Part shown: in pieces, positions 1 through 6,753 of the stretch | Numbering within the stretch: position 1 is the stretch's first letter | Layout: each line of letters starts with the position of its first letter | NCBI GenBank assembly: GCA_946885665.1 | Contig: CAMPGT010000131.1 | Span: 1 to 11,242, forward strand | DNA length: 11,242 nucleotides | Source: an uncultured Chitinophagaceae bacterium | Lineage (GTDB): Bacteria > Bacteroidota > Bacteroidia > Chitinophagales > Chitinophagaceae | Direction: 5' to 3' | Translations under genes and position numbers: made by a program | Notes under the pieces: model-generated | What the model saw: only the letters and a program-made list of their open reading frames with translations | Databases searched by the model: none | What the model was told of the DNA's origin: nothing

Positions 1-666
1 GCGGTCACGGCCTTTTTCGCCGTAGAGGTCAAGGTAGTCATCCTGGATCTGGAAAGCGATGCCCAGGTTGCGGCCGAAGTTATAGAGGTGATCCTGGCTC
101 CCTTTGCCGGCACCACCCAAAACTGCTCCCATCTTTAAACTAGCCGCAAGCAGCACCGAAGTTTTCAGCTCGATCATATTAATGTACTCGTCAAGGCTCA
201 CATGCTCCTTCTTTTCAAAATCCATGTCGAGTTGCTGTCCCTCGCATACCTGCCTCGCGGCTGTATTGAAATTCAGGATGATCCGGTGAAGGTAACTGGC
301 GTTGATCCTGTTGAGGTATTCATATGCGAGCACCATCATTACGTCGCCGGTGAGCAGTGCAGTCGATTCGCCATATTTTGTGTGAACGGTTTCCACTCCC
401 CTGCGCAGGGGCGCCTTATCCATGATGTCATCGTGTATAAGCGTAAAGTTGTGAAACAGCTCGATGGCGGTGGCCACCTCGTAAGCATCCGGGCTGATGT
501 TGCCGAACATTTCATTTGCCATGAGGCACATCACCGGCCTGATCCGTTTGCCGCCAATGCCGAGGAAATATTCTGCCGGATCATATAAAGAAGACGGAGC
601 AAAGGGGAAATGCCGCTGTGCAAATCGCTTGTTGAAGTCTGCTGATATTTCCTGGAAAGAATACAT
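1..666 (-). CDS. polyprenyl (isoprenyl) diphosphate synthase, partial: C-terminus beyond the window edge
   Basis: This trans-type prenyltransferase condenses isopentenyl diphosphate with an allylic diphosphate in the cytosol, feeding quinone, carotenoid or other isoprenoid synthesis. The 222 visible codons read from ATG at 666 to the window edge. GGKRIRP lies at residues 38-44, the first aspartate-rich motif DDIMD at 79-83, and the second, DDYLD inside FQIQDDYLD, at 209-213. Family members are about 320 residues, so roughly 100 are missing. The first aspartate motif has no two-residue insertion, and Phe74 sits five residues before its first Asp. By the known chain-length rules this suggests a short to medium product (C15-C20), but that is inference. 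The gene starts 11 bases after the RNase R stop and is probably the distal cistron of that operon. The family is certain; the exact product is not. Confidence 0.93.
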   Translation of the reverse strand, partial: MYSFQEISADFNKRFAQRHFPFAPSSLYDPAEYFLGIGGKRIRPVMCLMANEMFGNISPDAYEVATAIELFHNFTLIHDDIMDKAPLRRGVETVHTKYGESTALLTGDVMMVLAYEYLNRINASYLHRIILNFNTAARQVCEGQQLDMDFEKKEHVSLDEYINMIELKTSVLLAASLKMGAVLGGAGKGSQDHLYNFGRNLGIAFQIQDDYLDLYGEKGRDR

Positions 667-677
667 GAGCACCCGGT

Positions 678-1472
678 TCAGTTTGTCTTTTTTTTCTTCT
701 TTTTTACTGTTTTCTTCATTTCGCCTGCTTTGGGCGCCGGCTCGTCGGCTAATGCAGAAACGATCACCCATTCGTAATCGAGCTGCCGCTTCGTTAGGTT
801 GGCTGCCACTACTTTTATCCTCACCTTATCGCCCATCCTGAATTTCCTGCCGCTCCTTCTGCCTACGAGGCTATAATCGCCCTCCACGAGGCTGAAATCG
901 TCGAACGCCAAAAGGCTGGTCAAACTTACCAGTCCTTCGCACTTGTGGTCCACTGTTTCCACCCAGAAGCCAAACGCTGCAACACCCGAAATCACACCAT
1001 CGAATTCCTCGCCGAGGAAGTTGCGCATGTATTCAACCTGCTTGTATTTATTCGCGGCGCGTTCCGCTTCCATTGCGGCGCGTTCGCGTTCGCTGGTATG
1101 CTTGCATTTCTGTTCGAGCTTTTTATCGGGAACAATATGTTTGGTAAGGCATTGTTGCAGGATCCTGTGCACCTGTATGTCGGGATACCTCCTTATCGGG
1201 GAAGTAAAATGGCAATAGTTGGTAAATCCTAATCCGTAGTGTCCGATATTCTCCGTTGAATAAACCGCCTTCGCCATTGTTCGGATACCCAGTTGTTCCA
1301 GCACGTGCTGCTGCGGCGTACCATGCGCCTGTTCCAGCATCCTGTTGAATGAAGCGGCAATGCCTTCGGGACTCGACGTGTCAAAATCATGTCCGTGTTT
1401 TTTTGCGAAGGCAACAAATGGCAGCAACTTCACTTCGTCGGGTGTGTCGTGGATACGATAGGGAAACGGCAC
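678..1472 (-). CDS. rnr: RNase R, C-terminal part (end of RNB catalytic domain, S1 domain, Lys-rich tail), separated by an in-frame stop
   Basis: This is the downstream part of a 3'-5' exoribonuclease R, which degrades structured RNA. The 264-codon frame begins at GTG directly after the TAA that ends the upstream part, in the same reading frame. Visible landmarks are YRIHDTPDE at residues 5-13, the conserved RNB motif HFTSPIRRYPD at 88-98, an S1 RNA-binding domain from about 154 to 238, and a lysine-rich tail at 253-262. The motif carries arginines needed for catalysis, but the metal-binding aspartates are in the other part, so this piece alone should not be an active nuclease. An AAGGTGG stretch upstream resembles a ribosome binding site, but it is 11 bases from the GTG, so independent initiation is possible yet weakly supported. 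Together with the upstream frame it makes a normal 676-codon RNase R. It may be a natural nonsense mutation, a sequencing error, or a real two-subunit form. Confidence 0.85.
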   Translation of the reverse strand: MPFPYRIHDTPDEVKLLPFVAFAKKHGHDFDTSSPEGIAASFNRMLEQAHGTPQQHVLEQLGIRTMAKAVYSTENIGHYGLGFTNYCHFTSPIRRYPDIQVHRILQQCLTKHIVPDKKLEQKCKHTSERERAAMEAERAANKYKQVEYMRNFLGEEFDGVISGVAAFGFWVETVDHKCEGLVSLTSLLAFDDFSLVEGDYSLVGRRSGRKFRMGDKVRIKVVAANLTKRQLDYEWVIVSALADEPAPKAGEMKKTVKKKKKKTN

Positions 1473-2708
1473 TTATTTCTTATCCACCTTCACTTTCGAA
1501 ACATATTCTGCAATGTGGCGGTTGGCCAGCAGCATCAACTCTTCGATCAATTGATGCGCCTCTTTGCTTTCTTTGATAATAATTCCTATCGGCACTCCTT
1601 TTTCATTCAGCTTGAATCGCACTTCCTGCGAAGAAAAATTGATGGCCCCTTTTTTGAACCGCTGCTTTCTGAACTTCTGTGAAAATTTATTAAGTGTCAG
1701 TATCTGTTCGTCGTACAATCCCGCATTCTTTTCTATAATTTCCTGCACTTCCTCGTAGGTAAAGCGGTGGTTGGAGTGTATCACTGTTCTGCCGATCCAG
1801 CTTCCTTTCACGTCGCCCTTGGGAGTAATCGTAAATATGGCCGAAAAAGTGAGCTTGTCTTCATTCGGTCTTAGCGAACAAAGCTCATTCGAAATACGTT
1901 CGGGGAGCATCGGCAAAACCCTGTCGGGAAGATATACCGATGTAGCGCGGGCATACGCTTCGTTGTCGAGCGCGGTTCCTTCTTCAACAAAGTAACTTAC
2001 GTCGGCGATGTGCACGCCTACTTCATAATTGCCTGTGTCGAGCACCCGAAATGAAATGGCGTCGTCAAAATCTTTTGCGTCGATCGGGTCGATGGTAACG
2101 GTGAACACCTCCCGCATATCCCTCCGCTTGCTGATCTCTGCCTGCGATATCACATCCGGTATCCTTTCGGTCTCTTCAATTACCTCTTCATTAAATTTTA
2201 ACGGAAAGCCATTCTCCATCAATATTTGCTTCATGGCAAAATCGCTCTCGTCGCTCTGGTCCATCACCTGCACCACTTCGCCAACGGGCTTCTTGTTCTT
2301 CTGCCACTCAGTGATCCTGACGATCACCGTATCATTTTCCGTGGCGTTGTTGATCTTATCCGGCGGCACGAAAATATCAGGCATTGGTTTGTCAACGTCG
2401 GCGATAAAAAAAGCGAAATTATCGCTGATCTGCAGTTTGCCCGGAAATTCCATCTGCCTCCTCGATACCACTTCTATCACTTCTCCCTGCCTCCTGCCTC
2501 TTTTAAAATCTCCTTTTATTATCGCTCTTACGGTATCGCCATGCAGCGCAGTGTTAAAATCGGACGGCCTTACCAGCACATCGTTCGATTCTCCCTGCAC
2601 CACTACGAATCCCATTCCCGAGCGTGTTATATCGAGCGTTCCCGTTACCACGCGCGCCCTGGCGCCCCCCAGATGCCTTCCTCCCTTTTCTGATCTTTTC
2701 TTTGACAT
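1473..2708 (-). CDS. rnr: RNase R, N-terminal part (cold-shock domains and N-terminal RNB), ended by an in-frame TAA
   Basis: This is the upstream part of exoribonuclease R. The 411 residues hold a basic N-terminus, two OB/cold-shock-like domains at roughly 18-80 and 88-150, and the first part of the RNB domain. TIDPIDAKDFDDAISF at 205-220 supplies the four metal-binding aspartates D207, D213, D215 and D216, in the spacing known from RNase II/R. VLPMLPERISNELCSL (264-279) and EAHQLIEELMLLANRHIAEYV (383-403) are also typical. Translation then stops at TAA (1473-1475), although homology continues in the same frame on the other side. The domain is cut between the aspartate cluster and the SPIRRYPD motif, so this piece alone is probably inactive. 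The start ATG overlaps the lpxK stop by one base (TAATG), which suggests translational coupling. See the next gene and the findings. Confidence 0.88.
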   Translation of the reverse strand: MSKKRSEKGGRHLGGARARVVTGTLDITRSGMGFVVVQGESNDVLVRPSDFNTALHGDTVRAIIKGDFKRGRRQGEVIEVVSRRQMEFPGKLQISDNFAFFIADVDKPMPDIFVPPDKINNATENDTVIVRITEWQKNKKPVGEVVQVMDQSDESDFAMKQILMENGFPLKFNEEVIEETERIPDVISQAEISKRRDMREVFTVTIDPIDAKDFDDAISFRVLDTGNYEVGVHIADVSYFVEEGTALDNEAYARATSVYLPDRVLPMLPERISNELCSLRPNEDKLTFSAIFTITPKGDVKGSWIGRTVIHSNHRFTYEEVQEIIEKNAGLYDEQILTLNKFSQKFRKQRFKKGAINFSSQEVRFKLNEKGVPIGIIIKESKEAHQLIEELMLLANRHIAEYVSKVKVDKK

Positions 2709-3793
2709 TAGATTTCCTGTTTTTGCTTGTTGAAACGGGCTATGAAATTACTGATTAAATCAGTAAAGGTATTTTCCTGTCCGTAGAGGAACGACACTTC
2801 AATCGGTAATACATAAAAAGGATAATCAGCAATCGACTGGTTGAATTTTGTCAACCGCACGGCGTCCTTTTCAGTGGTGACGATCTTCTTATCTGCCGTT
2901 GTCATCCTGTCGAACCTTTTCCTGATTTCTTTCAGGTCGTCGATGGTGAATATGTGGTGGTCGCCGAAAAGCAGCTCGTCATAGCTCTCGGTATTGTCAG
3001 ACAAATATTCTTTTAACGGTGACGGATCAGCGATACCGCTCACCAGCAGCACCTCAGTTTGTTCGGTAATATTGCTGCGTTCGCCCGTGCTGATGTGATA
3101 CGGCCTGCCGTAAACGATGGAAGTGAAAAATACGGGCTGCCCATCCCTTGGATTAATTTCATTGATAATTTCATCCCTGTCTTCTTCAGGCAGGTGTGGC
3201 GGGCATTTGGTGACCACGACTATATCTGCTCGCTTACTGGACGAAGGCAGATCCCTCAAATCGCCCGTGGGCAGATACCAGTCGCGGGTAAAAAGATTGT
3301 TATAATCGGTGAGCAGAATATCCAGGCCCGCTTTAACATAGCGATGCTGAAAGGCATCGTCGAGCATAATCACTTCGGTATCCGGTCGGTCATGCAGCAA
3401 CTGCGGAATGGCAACGATCCGCTCCTCGCCCACTGCCACCGTAACCGATGGAAATTTATTATGGAACTGCATGGGCTCGTCACCTATCTCCAGCGCCGAT
3501 GATTTGTCATTGGCGAGCGCGTAGCCCCTCGTCTTCCTTTTATAACCCCTGCTGAGAATGGCCATCTGGTACCTGCCGCTCAACCTTCTGGCGATGAATT
3601 CCACCATTGGCGACTTCCCGGTGCCGCCCGCTACCAGGTTGCCCACGCCAATGATGGGAATGTTGAATGACGACGATGAAAGCATGCCCTTGTCGAACAA
3701 CTTGTTCCTTATCCAGATAACTAAAGCATAAATGAGAGAGAAGGGAAAAAGCAACATTCTTACCGGCCGCAACAGAGGAGCGTTAAAATTCAT
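2708..3793 (-). CDS. lpxK: tetraacyldisaccharide 4'-kinase LpxK
   Basis: LpxK phosphorylates the 4' position of the tetraacyldisaccharide 1-phosphate to give lipid IVA, the sixth step of the Raetz lipid A pathway, at the inner face of the cytoplasmic membrane. The 361-residue protein begins with a hydrophobic segment at about 11-28 that would anchor it. It has the P-loop region GVGNLVAGGTGKSP at 49-62, with Ser where Thr is usual after the Lys. RGYKRKTRGYALA, the LDDAFQHR motif, a DHHIF motif and TTEKDAVRL follow in the expected order. An in-frame GTG six bases upstream (3797-3799) is an alternative start; I chose the ATG. The start overlaps the preceding cyclo-ligase gene by 11 bases, and the stop overlaps the RNase R start. 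Its presence implies a Gram-negative with lipid A. Confidence 0.94.
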   Translation of the reverse strand: MNFNAPLLRPVRMLLFPFSLIYALVIWIRNKLFDKGMLSSSSFNIPIIGVGNLVAGGTGKSPMVEFIARRLSGRYQMAILSRGYKRKTRGYALANDKSSALEIGDEPMQFHNKFPSVTVAVGEERIVAIPQLLHDRPDTEVIMLDDAFQHRYVKAGLDILLTDYNNLFTRDWYLPTGDLRDLPSSSKRADIVVVTKCPPHLPEEDRDEIINEINPRDGQPVFFTSIVYGRPYHISTGERSNITEQTEVLLVSGIADPSPLKEYLSDNTESYDELLFGDHHIFTIDDLKEIRKRFDRMTTADKKIVTTEKDAVRLTKFNQSIADYPFYVLPIEVSFLYGQENTFTDLISNFIARFNKQKQEI

Positions 3794-4352
3794 AGACACG
3801 CGTAGGTGTGATACAATAATTTAAAGGTACGTCAAATTGATCGATGTCGCCGATGCTGTCCACCGGTTCAAAATAGGAGAACCCTATCTTCACCACATCC
3901 TGCGCGCATCTTGGCAGGTAGCGATCATAAAAACCTTTTCCATAACCTACCCGGAAACCTTTCAGGTCGAAGGCGATCAACGGAACGAAAACCGCATCCA
4001 CCAGTTGCGGTTCGATAGATTCGTCTCCCGCAGGTTCCATGATGCCGTATCTGTTTTTCACAAGAATAGTGTCCTTGTTTTTTGCAATGGCTTCCATCCT
4101 CATATCATCTTCATACATTTTTGGCCAGTACACCTCCAGCGCGGGATTCTCAAGCGTGAGATATTCCTCGCATATCACGGTATTGAATTCTTTGCGTTCG
4201 GGTATGGGATAATAGGAAAGCAGATGCATGATTCCCTGCAGCGCAATGGTGGGGAACAGATCAATGATCTTTGATTCAAATTCATTGATGTCCGCTTCCG
4301 TCAGGCCGTTGCGTTTTTCAAGGTATTCTTTCCTGAGTATGCTTTTTACCAT
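3783..4352 (-). CDS. 5-formyltetrahydrofolate cyclo-ligase (methenyl-THF synthetase)
   Basis: This cytosolic enzyme converts 5-formyltetrahydrofolate to 5,10-methenyltetrahydrofolate using ATP, returning a stored or inhibitory folate to the one-carbon pool. The product is 189 residues, normal for the family. The N-terminus MVKSILRKEYLEKR has the typical basic start that helps bind ATP. PLIAFD is at 124-129, the signature VGYGKGFYDRYL at 135-146, and LNYCITPTRVYEF closes the protein. The open frame extends 36 codons further upstream, but that stretch lies inside bioD and looks unlike the family, so I chose the ATG at 4352. The start overlaps the bioD stop by 7 bases (ATGGTAA). The same enzyme is called ygfA, fau or MTHFS in other organisms. 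folB, another folate gene, lies in the same run. Confidence 0.93.
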   Translation of the reverse strand: MVKSILRKEYLEKRNGLTEADINEFESKIIDLFPTIALQGIMHLLSYYPIPERKEFNTVICEEYLTLENPALEVYWPKMYEDDMRMEAIAKNKDTILVKNRYGIMEPAGDESIEPQLVDAVFVPLIAFDLKGFRVGYGKGFYDRYLPRCAQDVVKIGFSYFEPVDSIGDIDQFDVPLNYCITPTRVYEF

Positions 4353-4984
4353 TTCCACTGTTGCATCATTGATTTTAGCGTTGCCGCCTGCTCGCTGATA
4401 TGCGTTGCGTTGGGCGACTGACGAAAAGGTATGCGAGCGAGCATCGGCACTCCCGTCCATTGAACAATCTCATCGGCATAGTCCATATAATCATCGTTAA
4501 ATATCCATCCCAGCACCTTTATGTTCAATTGCCTGCAGGCCATAGCCGTGAGCAGCGAATGATTAATGCTTCCCAGCATGTTCCTGCTCACGAGTATAAC
4601 GGGAACGTCTAGCTGTTTGATAAGATCAGGCACAAATTCCCTGCCGTTTAAAGGCACCATCAATCCCCCGGCGCCTTCGATAATGAGGGGGCGGTTGGAT
4701 GCAGGCGCCTGTTTTGCAATAGTTTGAATATTGATTTCAATACCTTCATCTGCCGCGGCCAAATGCGGCGATGCCGCCAGCTTCAGTTTGTAGAATTCAG
4801 GATGTACGATAGAGTCGGGGTTGCTGAGCATGCTGCGGACCCACTCACTGTCGGTAGTGCCTTCATAACCCGCCTGCACCGGCTTCCAGTAATCTGCGTG
4901 CAATGCTTCTGTCAGTATCGCCGACACGTAGGTCTTTCCTATGTCGGTACCCGTTCCTGTTACGAATATCCTGTTCGGGTGCAT
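4346..4984 (-). CDS. bioD: dethiobiotin synthetase BioD
   Basis: BioD carboxylates 7,8-diaminopelargonic acid with CO2 and ATP to form the ureido ring of dethiobiotin, the next-to-last step of biotin synthesis, in the cytosol. The 212-residue protein opens with the P-loop VTGTGTDIGKT at 8-18. The family motif KPVQAG is at 35-40, with the Lys expected to bind substrate, and IIEGAGGLMVPL at 101-112 is the second hallmark. Its length is typical of a single-domain BioD. It starts 5 bases after rsmD ends and overlaps the cyclo-ligase gene by 7 bases. No other biotin gene (bioA, bioF, bioB, bioC) is in the window, so bioD is embedded in an unrelated housekeeping run, and the remaining genes would have to be elsewhere. 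Confidence 0.95.
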   Translation of the reverse strand: MHPNRIFVTGTGTDIGKTYVSAILTEALHADYWKPVQAGYEGTTDSEWVRSMLSNPDSIVHPEFYKLKLAASPHLAAADEGIEINIQTIAKQAPASNRPLIIEGAGGLMVPLNGREFVPDLIKQLDVPVILVSRNMLGSINHSLLTAMACRQLNIKVLGWIFNDDYMDYADEIVQWTGVPMLARIPFRQSPNATHISEQAATLKSMMQQWKW

Positions 4985-4989
4985 AATGG

Positions 4990-5529
4990 TTATTTATTAA
5001 CGAAAATACTGAACACGGTGGTGCCGTAATTCCTGGAGGTAACAAACAATGGATATCCTGCGTAGTTATTTCTTGGAGTGTGTTCGAGTATCAGCCAGCC
5101 GTTCGTTGCCAGCAGCCCCTTTTCAACAACCTTCACAGGTATGTCATCAATTTCTTTCAGCGCATAAGGCGGCCCGGCAAAAATGAGACCGAATTTTTCG
5201 TTGCATTGTGCGATAAATTTGAATACGTCCATTCTTATAGGATGCAATTGCTCAAGCTTCAGTTCCCTTGCAGTGTTTTTTATGAATTCGTACATCGCCT
5301 GGTCCTTTTCAACGATCGTGCAGTCGGCCGCACCCCTCGAGCACAGTTCGTAGCTGATACTTCCCGTTCCACCAAAGAGATCGCAGGTTTTTAATGATGT
5401 GATGTCGAGGTTATTTTCGATGATATTGAACAGTCCTTCTTTGGCGATATCGGTGGTGGGCCTTGTATAGGGCATTTTGGCCGGCGGCCTTATTTTTCTT
5501 CCGCCCAGATCTCCGCCGATTATACGCAT
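4990..5529 (-). CDS. rsmD: 16S rRNA (guanine(966)-N(2))-methyltransferase RsmD
   Basis: RsmD methylates N2 of G966 of 16S rRNA in the assembling 30S subunit, using S-adenosylmethionine. The 179-residue protein matches the family in length. MRIIGGDLGGRKIRPP is the usual N-terminus. TRPTTD (22-27) and EGLFNII (31-37) follow, then the SAM-binding motif I DLFGGTGSISYE at 50-61. Motif IV, normally D/N-P-P-Y/F, reads IFAGPPY here, with Gly at 119 in place of Asp (codon GGG). The acidic residue normally helps hold the target amino group, so this deserves checking, although the rest of the fold is well kept. The start overlaps the DUF3822 gene by 10 bases; this gene pair is common in Bacteroidota. 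Confidence 0.92.
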   Translation of the reverse strand: MRIIGGDLGGRKIRPPAKMPYTRPTTDIAKEGLFNIIENNLDITSLKTCDLFGGTGSISYELCSRGAADCTIVEKDQAMYEFIKNTARELKLEQLHPIRMDVFKFIAQCNEKFGLIFAGPPYALKEIDDIPVKVVEKGLLATNGWLILEHTPRNNYAGYPLFVTSRNYGTTVFSIFVNK

Positions 5530-6368
5530 AGCGACATCTTCAGCATGGGTGAAAAATAATGCGATGGAAATTCATCCAGCAAACCGTTTGTGCCGTATGT
5601 TTCGGGCGCTTCCTCATAATTTACGTGAACAAAATATTTGAGCAGCTCGGTGTATAGAGCAGACTGTGTATCTATCAACCCGGAAATATTCAGCACCAGT
5701 TCCTGCGGGGGCATGTCGAACTGCCTGCAGATCAGCAACAGGTAATAAGCGGCATCTTCCGGCGTCTGGTAACTGAACGTTTGCATTAATTGCAGATGAC
5801 CATCGTTGAAAAAAGCGACGACAAATTTATCATTGTAGAAAATCACCCTCGCAAAGCGGGCATGTTGCTTCTCCATTTCTCCCGGCCACAGCAAGATCAT
5901 GGTGTACAGGTGCCAGTACTGGCTGCCTTTGAATTTTTCGCGACAGAGCGCATGAACGTCTCTCTGGATGAAATAGACATTATGAACTCCGGCATCGCGC
6001 ACCTGCTCATGAAATAAATAGTGATGATCAGCATTTCCGTAAATCAGTGATGTGGCAGGCGTTTTCAGGCTCTCCGTGAAGATTGATGAAGGGAGAATAT
6101 TTGACTCGGGAAAATTATATACCACGATGGCCTGCGAACCGAAACGTTCGAGCACCGGATCGCCGGAGATGATCTCTTCGAGCAGGTCGCGTGTGTTTTT
6201 GTCGCCGGTGGTGTACAGGCGATACTGGCGCAACAGGAAAAGCTGGTCGGGCGACCTGGTAAAGACGATGTAATTGAAAGCCTGGGCGCTGATCTCTATC
6301 AGTAAGCGGCTCTCTGCAGGCAAGCCCTCCGGGTTCTCATTGCTGATATCAAATGCAGGTTGTACCAT
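5520..6368 (-). CDS. DUF3822 family protein of unknown function
   Basis: The 282-residue product resembles DUF3822 proteins, which are largely confined to Bacteroidota and often sit just upstream of rsmD, as here. There is no signal peptide or transmembrane segment, so it should be cytosolic. Alternating strand-helix stretches are visible: LLIEISAQAFNYIVF near residue 22, AIVVYNFPESNILPSSIF near 79, FVVAFFNDGHLQLMQTF near 182 and LVLNISGLID near 224. I recall that a structure from this family was described as having an actin-like ATPase fold, and the internal pseudo-repeat suits that, but I cannot verify it here and I see no clear phosphate-binding motif. It starts 22 bases after folB and overlaps rsmD by 10 bases. 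The function is unknown; a link to ribosome methylation or assembly is inference from position only. Confidence 0.85.
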   Translation of the reverse strand: MVQPAFDISNENPEGLPAESRLLIEISAQAFNYIVFTRSPDQLFLLRQYRLYTTGDKNTRDLLEEIISGDPVLERFGSQAIVVYNFPESNILPSSIFTESLKTPATSLIYGNADHHYLFHEQVRDAGVHNVYFIQRDVHALCREKFKGSQYWHLYTMILLWPGEMEKQHARFARVIFYNDKFVVAFFNDGHLQLMQTFSYQTPEDAAYYLLLICRQFDMPPQELVLNISGLIDTQSALYTELLKYFVHVNYEEAPETYGTNGLLDEFPSHYFSPMLKMSLCV

Positions 6369-6390
6369 AGTGATAATTGTTTTTCGCCGC

Positions 6391-6753
6391 TCACCTGCCC
6401 GTGAACTTCTTCGTCAGGGTGACGCCCACCTTGCCCTGGAAGTTTTCAAGCGGTGCCTGCAATTTATGGATGGACAGGCTCACTTCTGAAATAAACGGAT
6501 ATTGGTGTTTGATGTGCCTGACGATGCTTTCCGAGATCTTTTCGAGAAGGCCGGTCGATATCTGCATCCTGCTCTTCACGATCTCGTAAAGGTCAACATA
6601 ATTGATCGTATCGCTGATATCATCAAAGTCGGTATGTTCGTCGTCATACTTTACGTCGAGGTTCACCATGTAAGGGTTGCCGGATTTCTCCTCTCCTTCA
6701 AATATGCCGTGCCCGGCATGAATGTGAACGTCAACAAGCTGAATAGAGATCAT
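6391..6753 (-). CDS. folB: dihydroneopterin aldolase FolB
   Basis: FolB splits 7,8-dihydroneopterin into 6-hydroxymethyl-7,8-dihydropterin and glycolaldehyde, an early step of folate synthesis, as a cytosolic homo-octamer. The 120-residue protein is family-sized. HGIFEGEEKSGNPYMVNLDV at 15-34 contains the conserved glutamate, DTINYVDLYEIV at 48-59 is the substrate-pocket region, and the lysine in SIHKLQAP (94-101) is the expected catalytic residue. The usual KP after the beta strand is KL here. The ATG at 6753 overlaps the trxB stop as ATGA, which favours it over the longer open frame starting at 6807. Both the 4-base overlap and the strand indicate cotranscription with trxB. Confidence 0.93.
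   Translation of the reverse strand: MISIQLVDVHIHAGHGIFEGEEKSGNPYMVNLDVKYDDEHTDFDDISDTINYVDLYEIVKSRMQISTGLLEKISESIVRHIKHQYPFISEVSLSIHKLQAPLENFQGKVGVTLTKKFTGR

Noticed and set aside
686..718. T-rich plus-strand stretch as a terminator
   Set aside because: It is the reverse complement of the lysine codons of the RNase R tail and has no GC-rich stem beside it.
1473..1475. Altered genetic code or programmed recoding at the RNase R TAA
   Set aside because: Other genes in the window end normally at TAA (bioD, rsmD, rpoD, purM, lpxK), and no known recoding system inserts an amino acid at TAA in this phylum. A mutation, an error or a split gene is simpler.
2029..2733. 234-codon plus-strand open frame opposite the RNase R gene
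   Set aside because: It lies fully opposite a well-recognised gene, has a Ser/Thr/Ile-rich composition typical of an antisense reading, and shows no recognisable motif.
4353..4460. Upstream extension of the cyclo-ligase gene
   Set aside because: The extra 36 codons lie within bioD in another frame and do not resemble the family N-terminus, which begins at MVKSILRKEY.
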